A stretch of DNA of 64,000 nt, from assembly GCA_022496785.1 (NCBI GenBank), contig SNAP01000005.1, positions 662-64,661 on the forward strand. Direction: 5' to 3'. Source of the DNA: Marinilabiliaceae bacterium JC040. Its GTDB lineage: Bacteria > Bacteroidota > Bacteroidia > Bacteroidales > Marinifilaceae. Shown piece after piece: positions 43,329 to 52,437 of the stretch (its first letter is position 1; every line of letters begins with the position of its first letter). The notes under the pieces are model-generated. The model was not told where the DNA came from and searched no databases. It saw nothing but the letters and a program-made list of their open reading frames with translations. Position numbers and translations under genes: made by a program.

Positions 43329-44366
43329 TTATTCAACAGTTTCAGATTTTCTTTTTTTAAGTAATACCCAAACAACAACAGGAGCACCAATAAATGATGT
43401 TACTGAATTAATTGGTAAAGCCCCATCAAATCCGGGCATTCTTGCAATTAAACTACATAGTAAAGCAATACAAGCACCAACTAAAGCTGAAGCTGGAAGT
43501 AAAACTTTATGGTCTGCTACAGCAAAAATTAATCTTGCAATATGTGGTACTGCTAGGCCAATAAATATTATAGGTCCACAGTAAGCTGTAATTGTAGCTG
43601 TTAATATACCAGAACTAAGAATAATTAAGAATCTTGATTCTTTGATATTTACACCTAGATTACGAGCATAATTTTCACCAAGCATAAGTAAATTTAATCT
43701 TTTTACTAATAGGAAAGATAATAAAATACAAACAATAATGATTGATGAAAATAGAGGTAAATGAGAAGCAGACACCTTTGAGAAGCTTCCTAACCCCCAA
43801 ATAACATAGGCATGAACATCTTCTTCTGGACTATAAAACTTAAGCATACTTACAATAGAATTTGCAGTATATCCAACCATTATACCTAATATTAGTAGAG
43901 TAGCATTACCTTTTACTTTATTAGCAAGAAATACAACAAAAAGGAGAACAGAAATTGATCCTACAAAAGCTGCAAAAGTTACAGCAATACTTCCTAATAT
44001 ACCTAAAGAACTAAGCACCACTCCTCCAATACTTCCAGAGGCAAGAATAACAAAAGCAACCCCAAGGCTTGCACCAGAACTAATTCCCAAAATAGATGGA
44101 CCAGCTAAAGGGTTTCTAAATAGAGTTTGCATTTCTAATCCACCAATTGCTAAAGCAGAACCAGCAAGAATAGCTGTTACTGCTTGAGGAATCCTAGAAT
44201 TAATAATAATATTTGATGATATAATATCTTTAGAATCTCCAAATAGAACTTCTAATATAGTACTTAAAGGTATAGAAACAGAACCTAAAGTTATATTAAT
44301 AAGAAATAGGATTACACTTACTAAAGCACATATTAAAAGTAGTATTGTATGTTTTCTTTTATACAT
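43329..44366 (-). CDS. btuC: ABC transporter permease for corrinoid uptake (BtuC-like, FecCD family)
   Basis: Inner-membrane permease, 345 residues, with about ten membrane segments. The family pattern RIPQAVTAILAGSALAIGGLEMQTLFRNPLAGPSILG is at about residues 58-95 (shown here only as position; core QTLFRNPLAGPSILG), and YCGPIIFIGLAVPHIARL near the C-terminus. It starts 5 nt after the binding-protein gene and abuts btuD. A second, related permease is at 52438. Confidence 0.92.
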   Translation of the reverse strand: MYKRKHTILLLICALVSVILFLINITLGSVSIPLSTILEVLFGDSKDIISSNIIINSRIPQAVTAILAGSALAIGGLEMQTLFRNPLAGPSILGISSGASLGVAFVILASGSIGGVVLSSLGILGSIAVTFAAFVGSISVLLFVVFLANKVKGNATLLILGIMVGYTANSIVSMLKFYSPEEDVHAYVIWGLGSFSKVSASHLPLFSSIIIVCILLSFLLVKRLNLLMLGENYARNLGVNIKESRFLIILSSGILTATITAYCGPIIFIGLAVPHIARLIFAVADHKVLLPASALVGACIALLCSLIARMPGFDGALPINSVTSFIGAPVVVWVLLKKRKSETVE

Positions 44367-44371
44367 TTTAT

Positions 44372-45505
44372 TTATTTAAGTATAGAATAATAATGGTTGT
44401 TATACTGTGGTAATAATTCTGGATGGATTGATTTTATATAATCAGCCAATATAATATGAGGTTTTACAGGAGATGTTTCATAGAAAGCTTTCTCACGCAT
44501 ATTACAATATATTATATTCTTGTTTTTAAATGCATCGAAATCTTTATATCTCTCATCCTTTGACTCAAGTATATTGTATGAAAAACGCCCTTTATTACTA
44601 TTTAATATTCTCCAATATTTTGCTTTAGCAGCTTTTGCATACATAGATTCAAAATCTATTCTTAATGCTCCTGATTCCTTATTATCTTTAAATATATAAT
44701 CAGCACCAGCATCATGAAAATAATGAGAAAGATAAGATTTCCCTCCTACCGCATACCAAACACCAGATTTACATTCTCCAGAGAATATTGTTGGTCTATT
44801 TTTAATATTTTTTGTCAAATTCTTTAGACTGTTATACTTCTTATCAATTTTATTGAATACTGAATCTGCAAACTTTCTTTTTCCAGTAAATTCAGCAAAG
44901 AACTTTAACCATTCAGCCCTAGCTAGAGGATGATTCTCGTTATAAGCAAAAACAGGTATTAATTTCATATTAACATCTTTAAGACTAGCATAACCTCCCT
45001 CTTTAAAAGGAGACACAAAAATAACATTTGGATTTTCTTTCATTATTATTTCTGGTTTAAAATTTCCTTTTCTACCTACTAATTTAATCTTTCCTTCTTG
45101 TATTCTTCTTTTTATCTTCTTGTTGAAAAGGAATCTTGAAGAATTCATTCCACAAATTTTATTAATATCACCTAATTCAGAAATATAACTCAATTGAGTA
45201 AGAGTTAAACATACCATTTTAGATATAGGACGTTTAATTTTAGTAAGGTTTTTGTATCTATTAGGAATCTTGGCTCCACTATTATGTATTATAAATTCAG
45301 TATTTACTTTTGAAGCATCATTAGGATTATAGATCTTTATTAAATCAAAATCTTTATAATTTAAAATTCTAAACCCTTTGGCATACTTAAGGTTTAATTC
45401 ACTTATAGGTTTAAGATCTTTTTTCTTTGAACTATTACAAGAGGGTAAAAAAAACACTATTAACAATAGTATTATTAATCTTTCATTTAAGTAATTTCGT
45501 AACAT
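44372..45505 (-). CDS. btuF: Corrinoid-binding lipoprotein (BtuF-like ABC substrate-binding protein)
   Basis: 377 residues. Lipobox FLPSC with Cys23. The class III periplasmic-binding fold has the typical MVCLTLTQLSYISELGDINKICGM start of the first lobe (given as about residues 97-120) and a long connecting helix. Related to the second binding protein at 51292. Corrinoid specificity is inferred from the surrounding genes; iron-siderophore binding is the alternative for this fold. First gene of the unit; its promoter is clear and has no riboswitch. Confidence 0.88.
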   Translation of the reverse strand: MLRNYLNERLIILLLIVFFLPSCNSSKKKDLKPISELNLKYAKGFRILNYKDFDLIKIYNPNDASKVNTEFIIHNSGAKIPNRYKNLTKIKRPISKMVCLTLTQLSYISELGDINKICGMNSSRFLFNKKIKRRIQEGKIKLVGRKGNFKPEIIMKENPNVIFVSPFKEGGYASLKDVNMKLIPVFAYNENHPLARAEWLKFFAEFTGKRKFADSVFNKIDKKYNSLKNLTKNIKNRPTIFSGECKSGVWYAVGGKSYLSHYFHDAGADYIFKDNKESGALRIDFESMYAKAAKAKYWRILNSNKGRFSYNILESKDERYKDFDAFKNKNIIYCNMREKAFYETSPVKPHIILADYIKSIHPELLPQYNNHYYSILK

Positions 45506-45527
45506 TATATCAATTTTAATTTGTAAA

Positions 45528-45557
45528 CAAATCTATAAAAAAGCTTAAAGAATACAA
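45528..45557 (-). promoter_or_regulatory. Promoter of the btuF-btuC-btuD-nitrilase-cbiA unit
   Basis: Minus-strand TTG (45557-45555), 19 nt, TAGATTTG (45535-45528). The expected start leaves a leader of about 15-20 nt, too short for a riboswitch. Confidence 0.7.
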
Positions 45558-45677
45558 GAGAAAATAATTATATACAGAGGTATATCTTAAATAGAATTTG
45601 GAATGTATACATAAAAAACACTACTAAAAGACTGAATGTCAAAGAAAAAAAAAGAGGTAAAAATAAAAGAATAGATG

Positions 45678-45707
45678 TTTGTTGATAATCTAAAATTTAT
45701 ACATTTG
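45678..45707 (+). promoter_or_regulatory. Promoter of the riboswitch-controlled btuB operon
   Basis: TTTG (45678-45681), 18 nt, TACATTTG (45700-45707). Transcription should begin at about 45713, right before the riboswitch. Confidence 0.75.
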
Positions 45708-45712
45708 TACTG

Positions 45713-45930
45713 ATTTGGTGATAGATTAGAAATTTCTTCTAATCTATGAAAAGGGAATCTGGTTAAAATCCAGAACAGCACCCGCTACTGTAAGTTATTA
45801 TATCCATTAGGATGTTCTTTTAACTACTCAATCCACTGTCGTTAAGATGGGAAGGAATAAAAGAACTAAACAAGTCAGGAAACCTGCCAAAGATACATTT
45901 ATAAAATCTCGGGGTTAAGAATTTATAATA
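45713..45930 (+). ncRNA. Cobalamin riboswitch
   Basis: The conserved core is plain: GGTGA near 45717, the AAAAGGGAA block, CCAGAACAGCACCCGCTACTG around 45770-45789 (cited by position), GGGAAGG at 45849-45855, and the B12 box AGTCAGGAAACCTGCC at 45873-45888. A downstream hairpin (TTATAAA/TTTATAA, 45899-45928) presents CGGG (45910-45913), complementary to CCCG (45781-45784): the L5-L13 kissing loop. It lies 20 nt before the ATG at 45951 and no T-run hairpin is seen, so control of translation is more likely than termination. Adenosyl- or other cobalamin should repress the btuB operon. Confidence 0.95.
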
Positions 45931-45950
45931 TAACAAATTAAACAATTTTT

Positions 45951-48161
45951 ATGAAAATCTTTACAAAAACGCTAATGGCTATATGCCTGATGCTGCTATT
46001 ATCTAGTGCATTAATAGCACAGAACAATACTATAAAAGGTATTGTTGTTGATGGAGAAAATGGAAAAGTCCTAAAAGGAGCAAACGTAAGAATCCACGGA
46101 ACTACAATTAGCTACATTACAAATGAAAATGGTGAATTCTTTTTTAATAATATTGATAAAGGAGAATATATTATCAAAGCTAGTTATATGGGATATGTAA
46201 CAGAAAGAAAAAAAATTAATATTGCTGAAGGTATAGTAAATATTAGTTTTAAATTATTTAGAACTAACTTACTACTTGATGAAGTTACAATAACAGGAAC
46301 AGGATCTCACTACAGATTAAAAAATACTCCTATACAAACAGAATTGATAACTAAAAAAACTATTGAGAATCTTGCTCTAAACGATTTTGAAAATGTTTTA
46401 ACAACAATCAGTCCTTCTTTTGATATTAGCCCATCAGCTGGAATGGGAAGTTTCTCACATATAAATGGTCTAAGTTCTAAGTACATTAGTTTTATGGTGA
46501 ACGGTCGTAAATTAACAGGAGACATTTCTGGAAACATTGATTTACAACGAATTAATCCAGATAATATTGAGAGAGTAGAAATCATCAAAGGGGCATCTTC
46601 ATCTCTTTATGGTTCTGATGCTATTGGTGGTGTTATTAATATTATTACCAAGAAACAAAAAAACCACATTAATGTCACTGAAAATACTTTATTAGGAACA
46701 AATACATTATCTCAGAATGTAAGTTTGGGACTTAAAAACAAGTATTTATCTTCAACTACAAGTTATAATTACACAAAAGATAAAGATTATACTCTTGAAC
46801 CTGAAGGACTTGATAAATACTTTGTATATGGAAAAAACACTAATAATATATTTCAAGATTTTGAAATTAAACCAAATAAAAATTGGAAGATTCACTTAGG
46901 AGGAAATTATTATAAGAAAAATCTTCTTACTCCAAAAGATAAACCCAAAGCTTCATATGACTATCATTATAAAGGTCTTACATACTATGCAGATGCTAAA
47001 TATATCTTCAATAAAAAGAACTATATAATGTTGTCTTTCAATAAAGATGATTATAAACAAGAGAAGGCTTATTTTACAGGTAAAGAAGAATTATTAAAAC
47101 ATCAAAAAGCTACAAGTGTAAATTTAAAGACTGTTTATAAATTTAATAAACAAAACACTTTTATGGGAGGTGTAGAATATATTAAAGATGAGCTAGAAAC
47201 TTCAAATGAAAAGATTCCAACTGGAAAGAAAGATGCATATACTCTTGCTATTTTTGGACAAGATATATATAAACCACTAACTAATCTATCTATTGTTGCT
47301 GGGTTTAGAGGTATAAAACATAAAACTTTTGGAACAGATTTAACTCCTAAAATATCTGCAATGTATAAATTAGGAAATTTTAATATTAGAGGAACATATT
47401 CTCAAGGTTTTAAAACTCCTAGCTTACAGGAATTATACTACGAATATGAATCTTCAAGAAGCATCTCTGTAGGTAATACTGATTTAAAACCAGAAAAATC
47501 TAAATATTATAATTTATCAGTAGAATTTGTAAAATCGTGGTTAAATGCTTCTATCTCTATATACAGAAATAATATCTCAGATATGATCAACAAAAAAATA
47601 ATTGCAGATCCTGCAGATATAAATTTCGTTAATAAACATGATCTTACTAAAGATATTTATTTATATTCTAATATAAGTGAAGCTAGAGCTCAAGGAATTG
47701 ATTTTAGTTTCAATTCATATATAGGTCATGGATTCACTTTAGGAGGTGGTTATTCATATGTTGATTCAAGAGATTTAGAGACAGGAAGAAATATAAATAG
47801 AACTGCACACAATTATGCAAATGCAAGAATAGCATACGATTTAAATCTTAATAAATACAGTTTAAATATCACTTTATCATCTAAATATCAAGGAGGTAAA
47901 TACTATGGTTATGAATCTAAGGGTAAATACATATTAGGTAAAACATCTGATTATAATATATGGAGAATATCAACACAACATAGATTCTATTCATTTAAGA
48001 ATGTAGTAATAAATCTAACAGCAGGAATTGATAACGTATTTGATTACGTTGATAATCATCCAGCTGAAAGAAAAAGTAAAAGATCTACTTATTACTATTA
48101 TGGGTCACTAAATCCAGGTAGAACATATTTTGTTGGTTTAAAATTCTCATTCTCTAAATAA
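45951..48161 (+). CDS. TonB-dependent corrinoid receptor, first copy (BtuB-like, with carboxypeptidase-like domain)
   Basis: Outer-membrane active transporter, 736 residues. A signal peptide ends at about ALIAQ (residue 24). A carboxypeptidase-regulatory-like domain (about 26-108, IKGIVVDGENGKVLKGANV) precedes the plug (about 115-230; RVEIIKGASSSLYGSDAIGG) and a 22-strand barrel; it ends with an aromatic residue pattern (FVGLKFSFSK). Direct control by the cobalamin riboswitch makes corrinoid the likely ligand. First gene of the operon; a hairpin separates it from the second receptor. Confidence 0.93.
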   Translation: MKIFTKTLMAICLMLLLSSALIAQNNTIKGIVVDGENGKVLKGANVRIHGTTISYITNENGEFFFNNIDKGEYIIKASYMGYVTERKKINIAEGIVNISFKLFRTNLLLDEVTITGTGSHYRLKNTPIQTELITKKTIENLALNDFENVLTTISPSFDISPSAGMGSFSHINGLSSKYISFMVNGRKLTGDISGNIDLQRINPDNIERVEIIKGASSSLYGSDAIGGVINIITKKQKNHINVTENTLLGTNTLSQNVSLGLKNKYLSSTTSYNYTKDKDYTLEPEGLDKYFVYGKNTNNIFQDFEIKPNKNWKIHLGGNYYKKNLLTPKDKPKASYDYHYKGLTYYADAKYIFNKKNYIMLSFNKDDYKQEKAYFTGKEELLKHQKATSVNLKTVYKFNKQNTFMGGVEYIKDELETSNEKIPTGKKDAYTLAIFGQDIYKPLTNLSIVAGFRGIKHKTFGTDLTPKISAMYKLGNFNIRGTYSQGFKTPSLQELYYEYESSRSISVGNTDLKPEKSKYYNLSVEFVKSWLNASISIYRNNISDMINKKIIADPADINFVNKHDLTKDIYLYSNISEARAQGIDFSFNSYIGHGFTLGGGYSYVDSRDLETGRNINRTAHNYANARIAYDLNLNKYSLNITLSSKYQGGKYYGYESKGKYILGKTSDYNIWRISTQHRFYSFKNVVINLTAGIDNVFDYVDNHPAERKSKRSTYYYYGSLNPGRTYFVGLKFSFSK

Positions 48162-48184
48162 CAATTTTATATTTTCATTAATAT

Positions 48185-48210
48185 GGGATTATCATATACT
48201 TGATAATCCC
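48185..48210 (+). promoter_or_regulatory. Intercistronic hairpin between the two receptor genes
   Basis: gggattatca (48185-48194) and tgataatccc (48201-48210): a perfect 10-bp stem with a 6-nt loop, followed by TATTTAAT. It could be a leaky terminator or an mRNA-stability or processing element. Confidence 0.6.
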
Positions 48211-48230
48211 TATTTAATAAAGCTTAATAA

Positions 48231-50150
48231 ATGTCACTTATAAAAAATAAAATATTAATATTTCTTTTCTTGCTAATAGGATTAACAAGAGGTACTTGTA
48301 TAGGTCAGAATAATACAGATACCATAAGATTAAAAGAAGTAATTATAAAAGGGACAAAGACTCATAAATTTGGAGTAGGTACATTTATACATAAAATTGA
48401 TAGTCTCTCTAAAATGAATTTTGATAGTGGTAACCTTGCTGATTTATTAAGTAGCAGTATGCCAATATATATCAAAAAAAAATCAGATGGTTTTTCAACA
48501 ATAAGTTTAAGAGGGACATCGGCAAATCATACAGCAATATTAATTAATGGCATAAATGTAAATTCACTTACCTTAGGACATTCTAATCTTGGAAATATAG
48601 ATTTATTCATGTTTGACAAAGTAAATCTTCAACTTGGCAGCGCAGGTGCATTATATGGAAGTGATGCAATTGGAGGTACTGTTAATCTGAATCTTAACAA
48701 GAATATGACTAATGGTCATAAATTATATATAAAAGAAGAATATTCAAGTTTAGAAAATCAATTTATTGGTATTAAATATTTTGTAGGGAATAAAAAGATA
48801 GAATCTAAAACGAGAATATATTATACTAATAATAGAAACAGATTTAAGTTTAAGAATCTACAAAGATTCGACTTTAAACTAAAGAAATATCCAACTGAAT
48901 ATACCAATAATAGCAGAAAAGAGAATTATGGTATGATTCAACAATTAATATTTAAACCTAATTTGAAAAACAAATTTGATGTAATGACTTGGTTTCAAAG
49001 GAATTGGTATCAAGTTCAACCTAGTATGGGTAATAATTCGAATTCAGGTACTTATGAAAAATCAAAAGATGAGTTTATTAGAATTCTTGGTGGATATCAA
49101 CGAATAGGTAATAGTTCAAAGTTCAATACGAATATAGGATATATACAAGATAAATCTATTTATAACGGAAATGAAAAAGAATTAATATCAACAAAAAGAA
49201 TTATTTCAAACTCTTCATATGAGTATCAATTCAAAAATATAAGTATTAATGGAGGTATTAATTATAAGTATATCAAACCTAACGTTTATACCTATCCCAC
49301 AAATCTTGACGAACATCGATTTGAAGCTTTTTCACTTTTTAAACATAGATTGAATAATAGACTAAGATATTCAATAAATTTAAGGAAAACATTTGTTAGC
49401 AAATACCGTTCTCCTTTTACCTCTGCTTTTGCTGTTGGATATGATTTTATAAGTTCAAACACAAATCTCCAAACAGCAATATTCAAAATATCAAACGGAT
49501 ATAAAATACCAACTTTTAATCAAAGATATTGGGGAGATCAAGGCAATCCAGACTTAAAACCTGAAGATAGTAGATCTATTGAATTAGGATATAATTATTC
49601 TCAGAATATAGGAAATACTCTTATAAATATCACTTTAAGTTCTTATTATACAGACGTTGACAATTGGATAATGTGGGTTAATAAGGGGAAATGGGTGCCA
49701 ATAAATGCAAATAAAGTTGAATGCATAGGAGGAGAATTTATGTCTCATATAAAGTTTAATCTTAATAAAATAAAAACAGATATTAGATTAAACTATTTCT
49801 TTTCATCTTCCATTTTAAAAAAGAGTTCTTCCGAGCCCAAAAATGTTGGAAAACAATTAGTATATACTCCAAGACATAATGCAAATAGTAGTATTAGCTT
49901 GATATACAATACATATACCTTCAGGACAAATATTAATTATACTGGAGAAAGACATAATCTAGGCTATACAAAGATTCTAGATGATTACACTATAATAAAT
50001 TGCTCTATTTCTAAACAATTTAAATTTAAGAAGTATTCATTTAGAATTAATGGATGCATTAACAATTTATTTGATAAAGAATATCAATCTTGGGAATATT
50101 ATGCAATGCCAAAAAGAAATTTCAACATAAGTATAATCTTTAAAATATAA
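48231..50150 (+). CDS. btuB: TonB-dependent corrinoid receptor, second copy (BtuB-like)
   Basis: 639 residues, close in size to classical BtuB and without the extra N-terminal domain of its neighbour. Signal peptide to about residue 25 (TCIGQ). Plug motifs SLRGTSANHTAILINGINVN and LGSAGALYGSDAIGG; barrel ending in FNISIIFKI. It lies immediately before the BtuG-like gene (5 nt), the order known for Bacteroides BtuB-BtuG pairs, so this is the better candidate for the BtuG partner. Confidence 0.92.
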   Translation: MSLIKNKILIFLFLLIGLTRGTCIGQNNTDTIRLKEVIIKGTKTHKFGVGTFIHKIDSLSKMNFDSGNLADLLSSSMPIYIKKKSDGFSTISLRGTSANHTAILINGINVNSLTLGHSNLGNIDLFMFDKVNLQLGSAGALYGSDAIGGTVNLNLNKNMTNGHKLYIKEEYSSLENQFIGIKYFVGNKKIESKTRIYYTNNRNRFKFKNLQRFDFKLKKYPTEYTNNSRKENYGMIQQLIFKPNLKNKFDVMTWFQRNWYQVQPSMGNNSNSGTYEKSKDEFIRILGGYQRIGNSSKFNTNIGYIQDKSIYNGNEKELISTKRIISNSSYEYQFKNISINGGINYKYIKPNVYTYPTNLDEHRFEAFSLFKHRLNNRLRYSINLRKTFVSKYRSPFTSAFAVGYDFISSNTNLQTAIFKISNGYKIPTFNQRYWGDQGNPDLKPEDSRSIELGYNYSQNIGNTLINITLSSYYTDVDNWIMWVNKGKWVPINANKVECIGGEFMSHIKFNLNKIKTDIRLNYFFSSSILKKSSSEPKNVGKQLVYTPRHNANSSISLIYNTYTFRTNINYTGERHNLGYTKILDDYTIINCSISKQFKFKKYSFRINGCINNLFDKEYQSWEYYAMPKRNFNISIIFKI

Positions 50151-50155
50151 TTAAA

Positions 50156-51238
50156 ATGAGAAAATTGAATTTGTATTTATCGTCACTATTGATGATTCTT
50201 TTATTTTTTACATCATGTGAAAAAAGTGATTCTAAAGAAGATATAAATCTAGATGGAGATGCTATTGTAATAAACTACGGTGGATATGAATCTGGAAATG
50301 GAGAATTTAGTCTTGTTGATGAAGCTAATAAGAAAATCACAAATAATTATTTCAAACTTAAAAATGGAATAGATTTTGGTTCTAATATTCAATCTGCAAG
50401 TCTTTATGATGGAAAATTATATTGCATGACAAATAGTGCTGATAAAATTGACATTATAAATATTAAAGATTTTAAACAAGAAACTTCAATAAGTGATAAT
50501 ATTTCAAAACCAAGATACTCTGCAGCACAAGATGGTAAAATATATATTTCTTGTTTAGGACAGGTTGCTGATTGGAGTAAAGTTCCTAATTCTTATCTTG
50601 CTGTATTAGATGTAAAGACTCAAAAAGTTACAAAATATCCTAAAGCTGGTGGAATAGAAGGTGTGATTGTTGTAGATGATAAAGTATATTGTGCTGGATA
50701 CAGTAAAAAAGAAGTTCACGTTTTCGACATAAAAACTAAAGCATTTATAAAATCTATACCTGTAAAAGGTTTAGCTAGACATTTTGCTTTATGCAATGGT
50801 AAATTATGGGTTTCTTTAGTTTCATCATATTCTGTAATTGTTCCTAAAAAAGATAGAGGTTTAGCTTGTATCAATACTACAAATAATACAGTTGAAGCAA
50901 ACGTAAAGATAGAAAATATTGGATCTAACGGATACATTCAAGCAACAAAAAAAGGTGATAAGATTTTTGTTTTGGAAAATACTTTCAATGCTGATTATTC
51001 TACAAACTCAAATATATGCACAGTTAATACACAAACTAAAGCAATAGAAAATTCTAGTTTATATAAAGGAGAATCATTCTATGGATTAGGATACAATAAG
51101 ATAACTGATAAAGTATATATCTTAGTTTCTCCAAGTACAAGTACAAATGGTACACTTCTTTTATGTGATACGAAAGGTAATCTTATAAAAGAAATTGAAA
51201 CAGGAATAGCTCCTCAACATGTTGTTTTCTATCAATAA
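50156..51238 (+). CDS. btuG: BtuG-like surface lipoprotein (DUF5074 beta-propeller) for B12 capture
   Basis: 360 residues. Lipobox LFFTSC (Cys21), followed by an acidic SDSKED stretch of the kind used for export to the cell surface in Bacteroidetes. The rest is a YncE-like propeller made of repeated strands (GKLYCMTNSADKIDIINIKDF, cited by the core LYCMTNSADKIDI; KVYCAGYSKKEVHVFDI; KVYILVSP). In Bacteroides, BtuG binds cobalamin very tightly and caps BtuB. Position after a BtuB gene in a riboswitch-controlled operon supports the same role. Binding residues are not verified. Confidence 0.85.
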   Translation: MRKLNLYLSSLLMILLFFTSCEKSDSKEDINLDGDAIVINYGGYESGNGEFSLVDEANKKITNNYFKLKNGIDFGSNIQSASLYDGKLYCMTNSADKIDIINIKDFKQETSISDNISKPRYSAAQDGKIYISCLGQVADWSKVPNSYLAVLDVKTQKVTKYPKAGGIEGVIVVDDKVYCAGYSKKEVHVFDIKTKAFIKSIPVKGLARHFALCNGKLWVSLVSSYSVIVPKKDRGLACINTTNNTVEANVKIENIGSNGYIQATKKGDKIFVLENTFNADYSTNSNICTVNTQTKAIENSSLYKGESFYGLGYNKITDKVYILVSPSTSTNGTLLLCDTKGNLIKEIETGIAPQHVVFYQ

Positions 51239-51244
51239 AAAATA

Positions 51245-51276
51245 ATTCATGAAGGATAATATTATCCTTCATGAAT
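51245..51276 (+). promoter_or_regulatory. Perfect 32-bp palindrome between btuG and the second btuF
   Basis: Arms of 16 nt, attcatgaaggataat (51245-51260) and its exact reverse complement (51261-51276). As RNA it would form a hairpin of about 14 bp. No T-run follows on the plus strand; on the minus strand a T-rich stretch follows. It lies 15 nt before the chosen btuF start. Confidence 0.75.
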
Positions 51277-51291
51277 CTTAAAAAACATAAG

Positions 51292-52434
51292 ATGAAAAAG
51301 ATTCTAATATTTCTTTTTGTGCTTACTACTATTATATCTTGTGGTAATAATCAAAACAAAACTAAAAAAGATCTTAATACTAAAAATCTAGACTATGCTC
51401 GTCTATTTCAGATAGATAATAATAAAAACTATACTCTTATAACGACTAGAAAAAAGGATGGAACCGTTTATAATAAAATTTTGTTAGTCAAAAATGAAAT
51501 TAAAAAAGATCTTCCTAAAGCAGATTTTATTATAAACAAACCAGTAAAAAGTATAGGTGTTTTATCTAGTACTCATATAGGATTTCTTGTAGCTCTTAAT
51601 TCTGAGAATTTAATTACAGGCTGTGCAAATCCTCATAGAATATATAACAAACAACTTCAATCTAGAATAAAAAATGGAAGTATTGTAAATATTGGGGATG
51701 ATATGAAATGTAATATTGAAAGTATGATATCACTGAAACCCGATGTAATTTTCACAACTGGCTTTGAGTACAATTATAATACTAAAAAGATACTTAAAAA
51801 AGCAGGAATTCCATTCATTCCTATTTCTGAATGGAAAGAATCTAATATACTAGGACGAACAGAATGGGTTAAATTATTTGCTGCTTTTGTTAATAAACAG
51901 AAACTAGCTGACAGTATATTCAAAGAAACTACTTCTAGATATAATAGATATAAAAAATTAGCAAAAACATTTAAAAACAAACCTACAATAATGTGGGGCA
52001 GTAATTTTAAAGGTACATGGTACATGCCTGGAGGTAAAAGTTATATTGGACAAATGTTAGTAGATGCAGGTTCTAATTATTATTTCTCTAAAGATACAAC
52101 AAAAGGTAGTATTCAATTGAATATTGAAAATGTGATTGAAAACATGCAAGATGCAGACTTTTGGTTGGCTCCAAGTGCATACAGCATCTCAGAAATAAAG
52201 AAACAAGATAAACACTACCACATATTTAAATCTTTAAAAACAAGAAATGTTTTTAACTATGACAAAAGGATGAATAAAAATGGCTTTAATGATTATTGGG
52301 AAAGTGGTATAATGCATCCAGATATTATTCTTAAAGATATTATTCATATATTGCATCCAGAAGCTTTTAAGAATTATAATACTTTTTATTTTAGAAAGAT
52401 TCCCGAAACTTCTAAATATAAAAGAGAATATTAA
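51292..52434 (+). CDS. btuF: Corrinoid-binding lipoprotein, second copy (BtuF-like)
   Basis: 380 residues. The start at ATG 51292 gives a proper lipoprotein signal (MKKILIFLFVLTTIISC, Cys17); an in-frame ATG at 51271 lies within the palindrome and adds seven residues before it. The fold matches the first binding protein at 44372, with shared patterns (ARLFQIDNNK / KGFRILNYK, GRTEWVKLFAAF / ARAEWLKFFAEF, GTWYMPGGKSY / GVWYAVGGKSY). Followed after 3 nt by a BtuC-like permease. Corrinoid as the ligand is supported by riboswitch control. Confidence 0.9.
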   Translation: MKKILIFLFVLTTIISCGNNQNKTKKDLNTKNLDYARLFQIDNNKNYTLITTRKKDGTVYNKILLVKNEIKKDLPKADFIINKPVKSIGVLSSTHIGFLVALNSENLITGCANPHRIYNKQLQSRIKNGSIVNIGDDMKCNIESMISLKPDVIFTTGFEYNYNTKKILKKAGIPFIPISEWKESNILGRTEWVKLFAAFVNKQKLADSIFKETTSRYNRYKKLAKTFKNKPTIMWGSNFKGTWYMPGGKSYIGQMLVDAGSNYYFSKDTTKGSIQLNIENVIENMQDADFWLAPSAYSISEIKKQDKHYHIFKSLKTRNVFNYDKRMNKNGFNDYWESGIMHPDIILKDIIHILHPEAFKNYNTFYFRKIPETSKYKREY

Positions 52435-52437
52435 TAA

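Noticed and set aside
51271-51291. Earlier ATG of the second btuF
   Set aside because: It lies in the arm of the palindrome and puts seven basic residues before an already complete lipoprotein signal.
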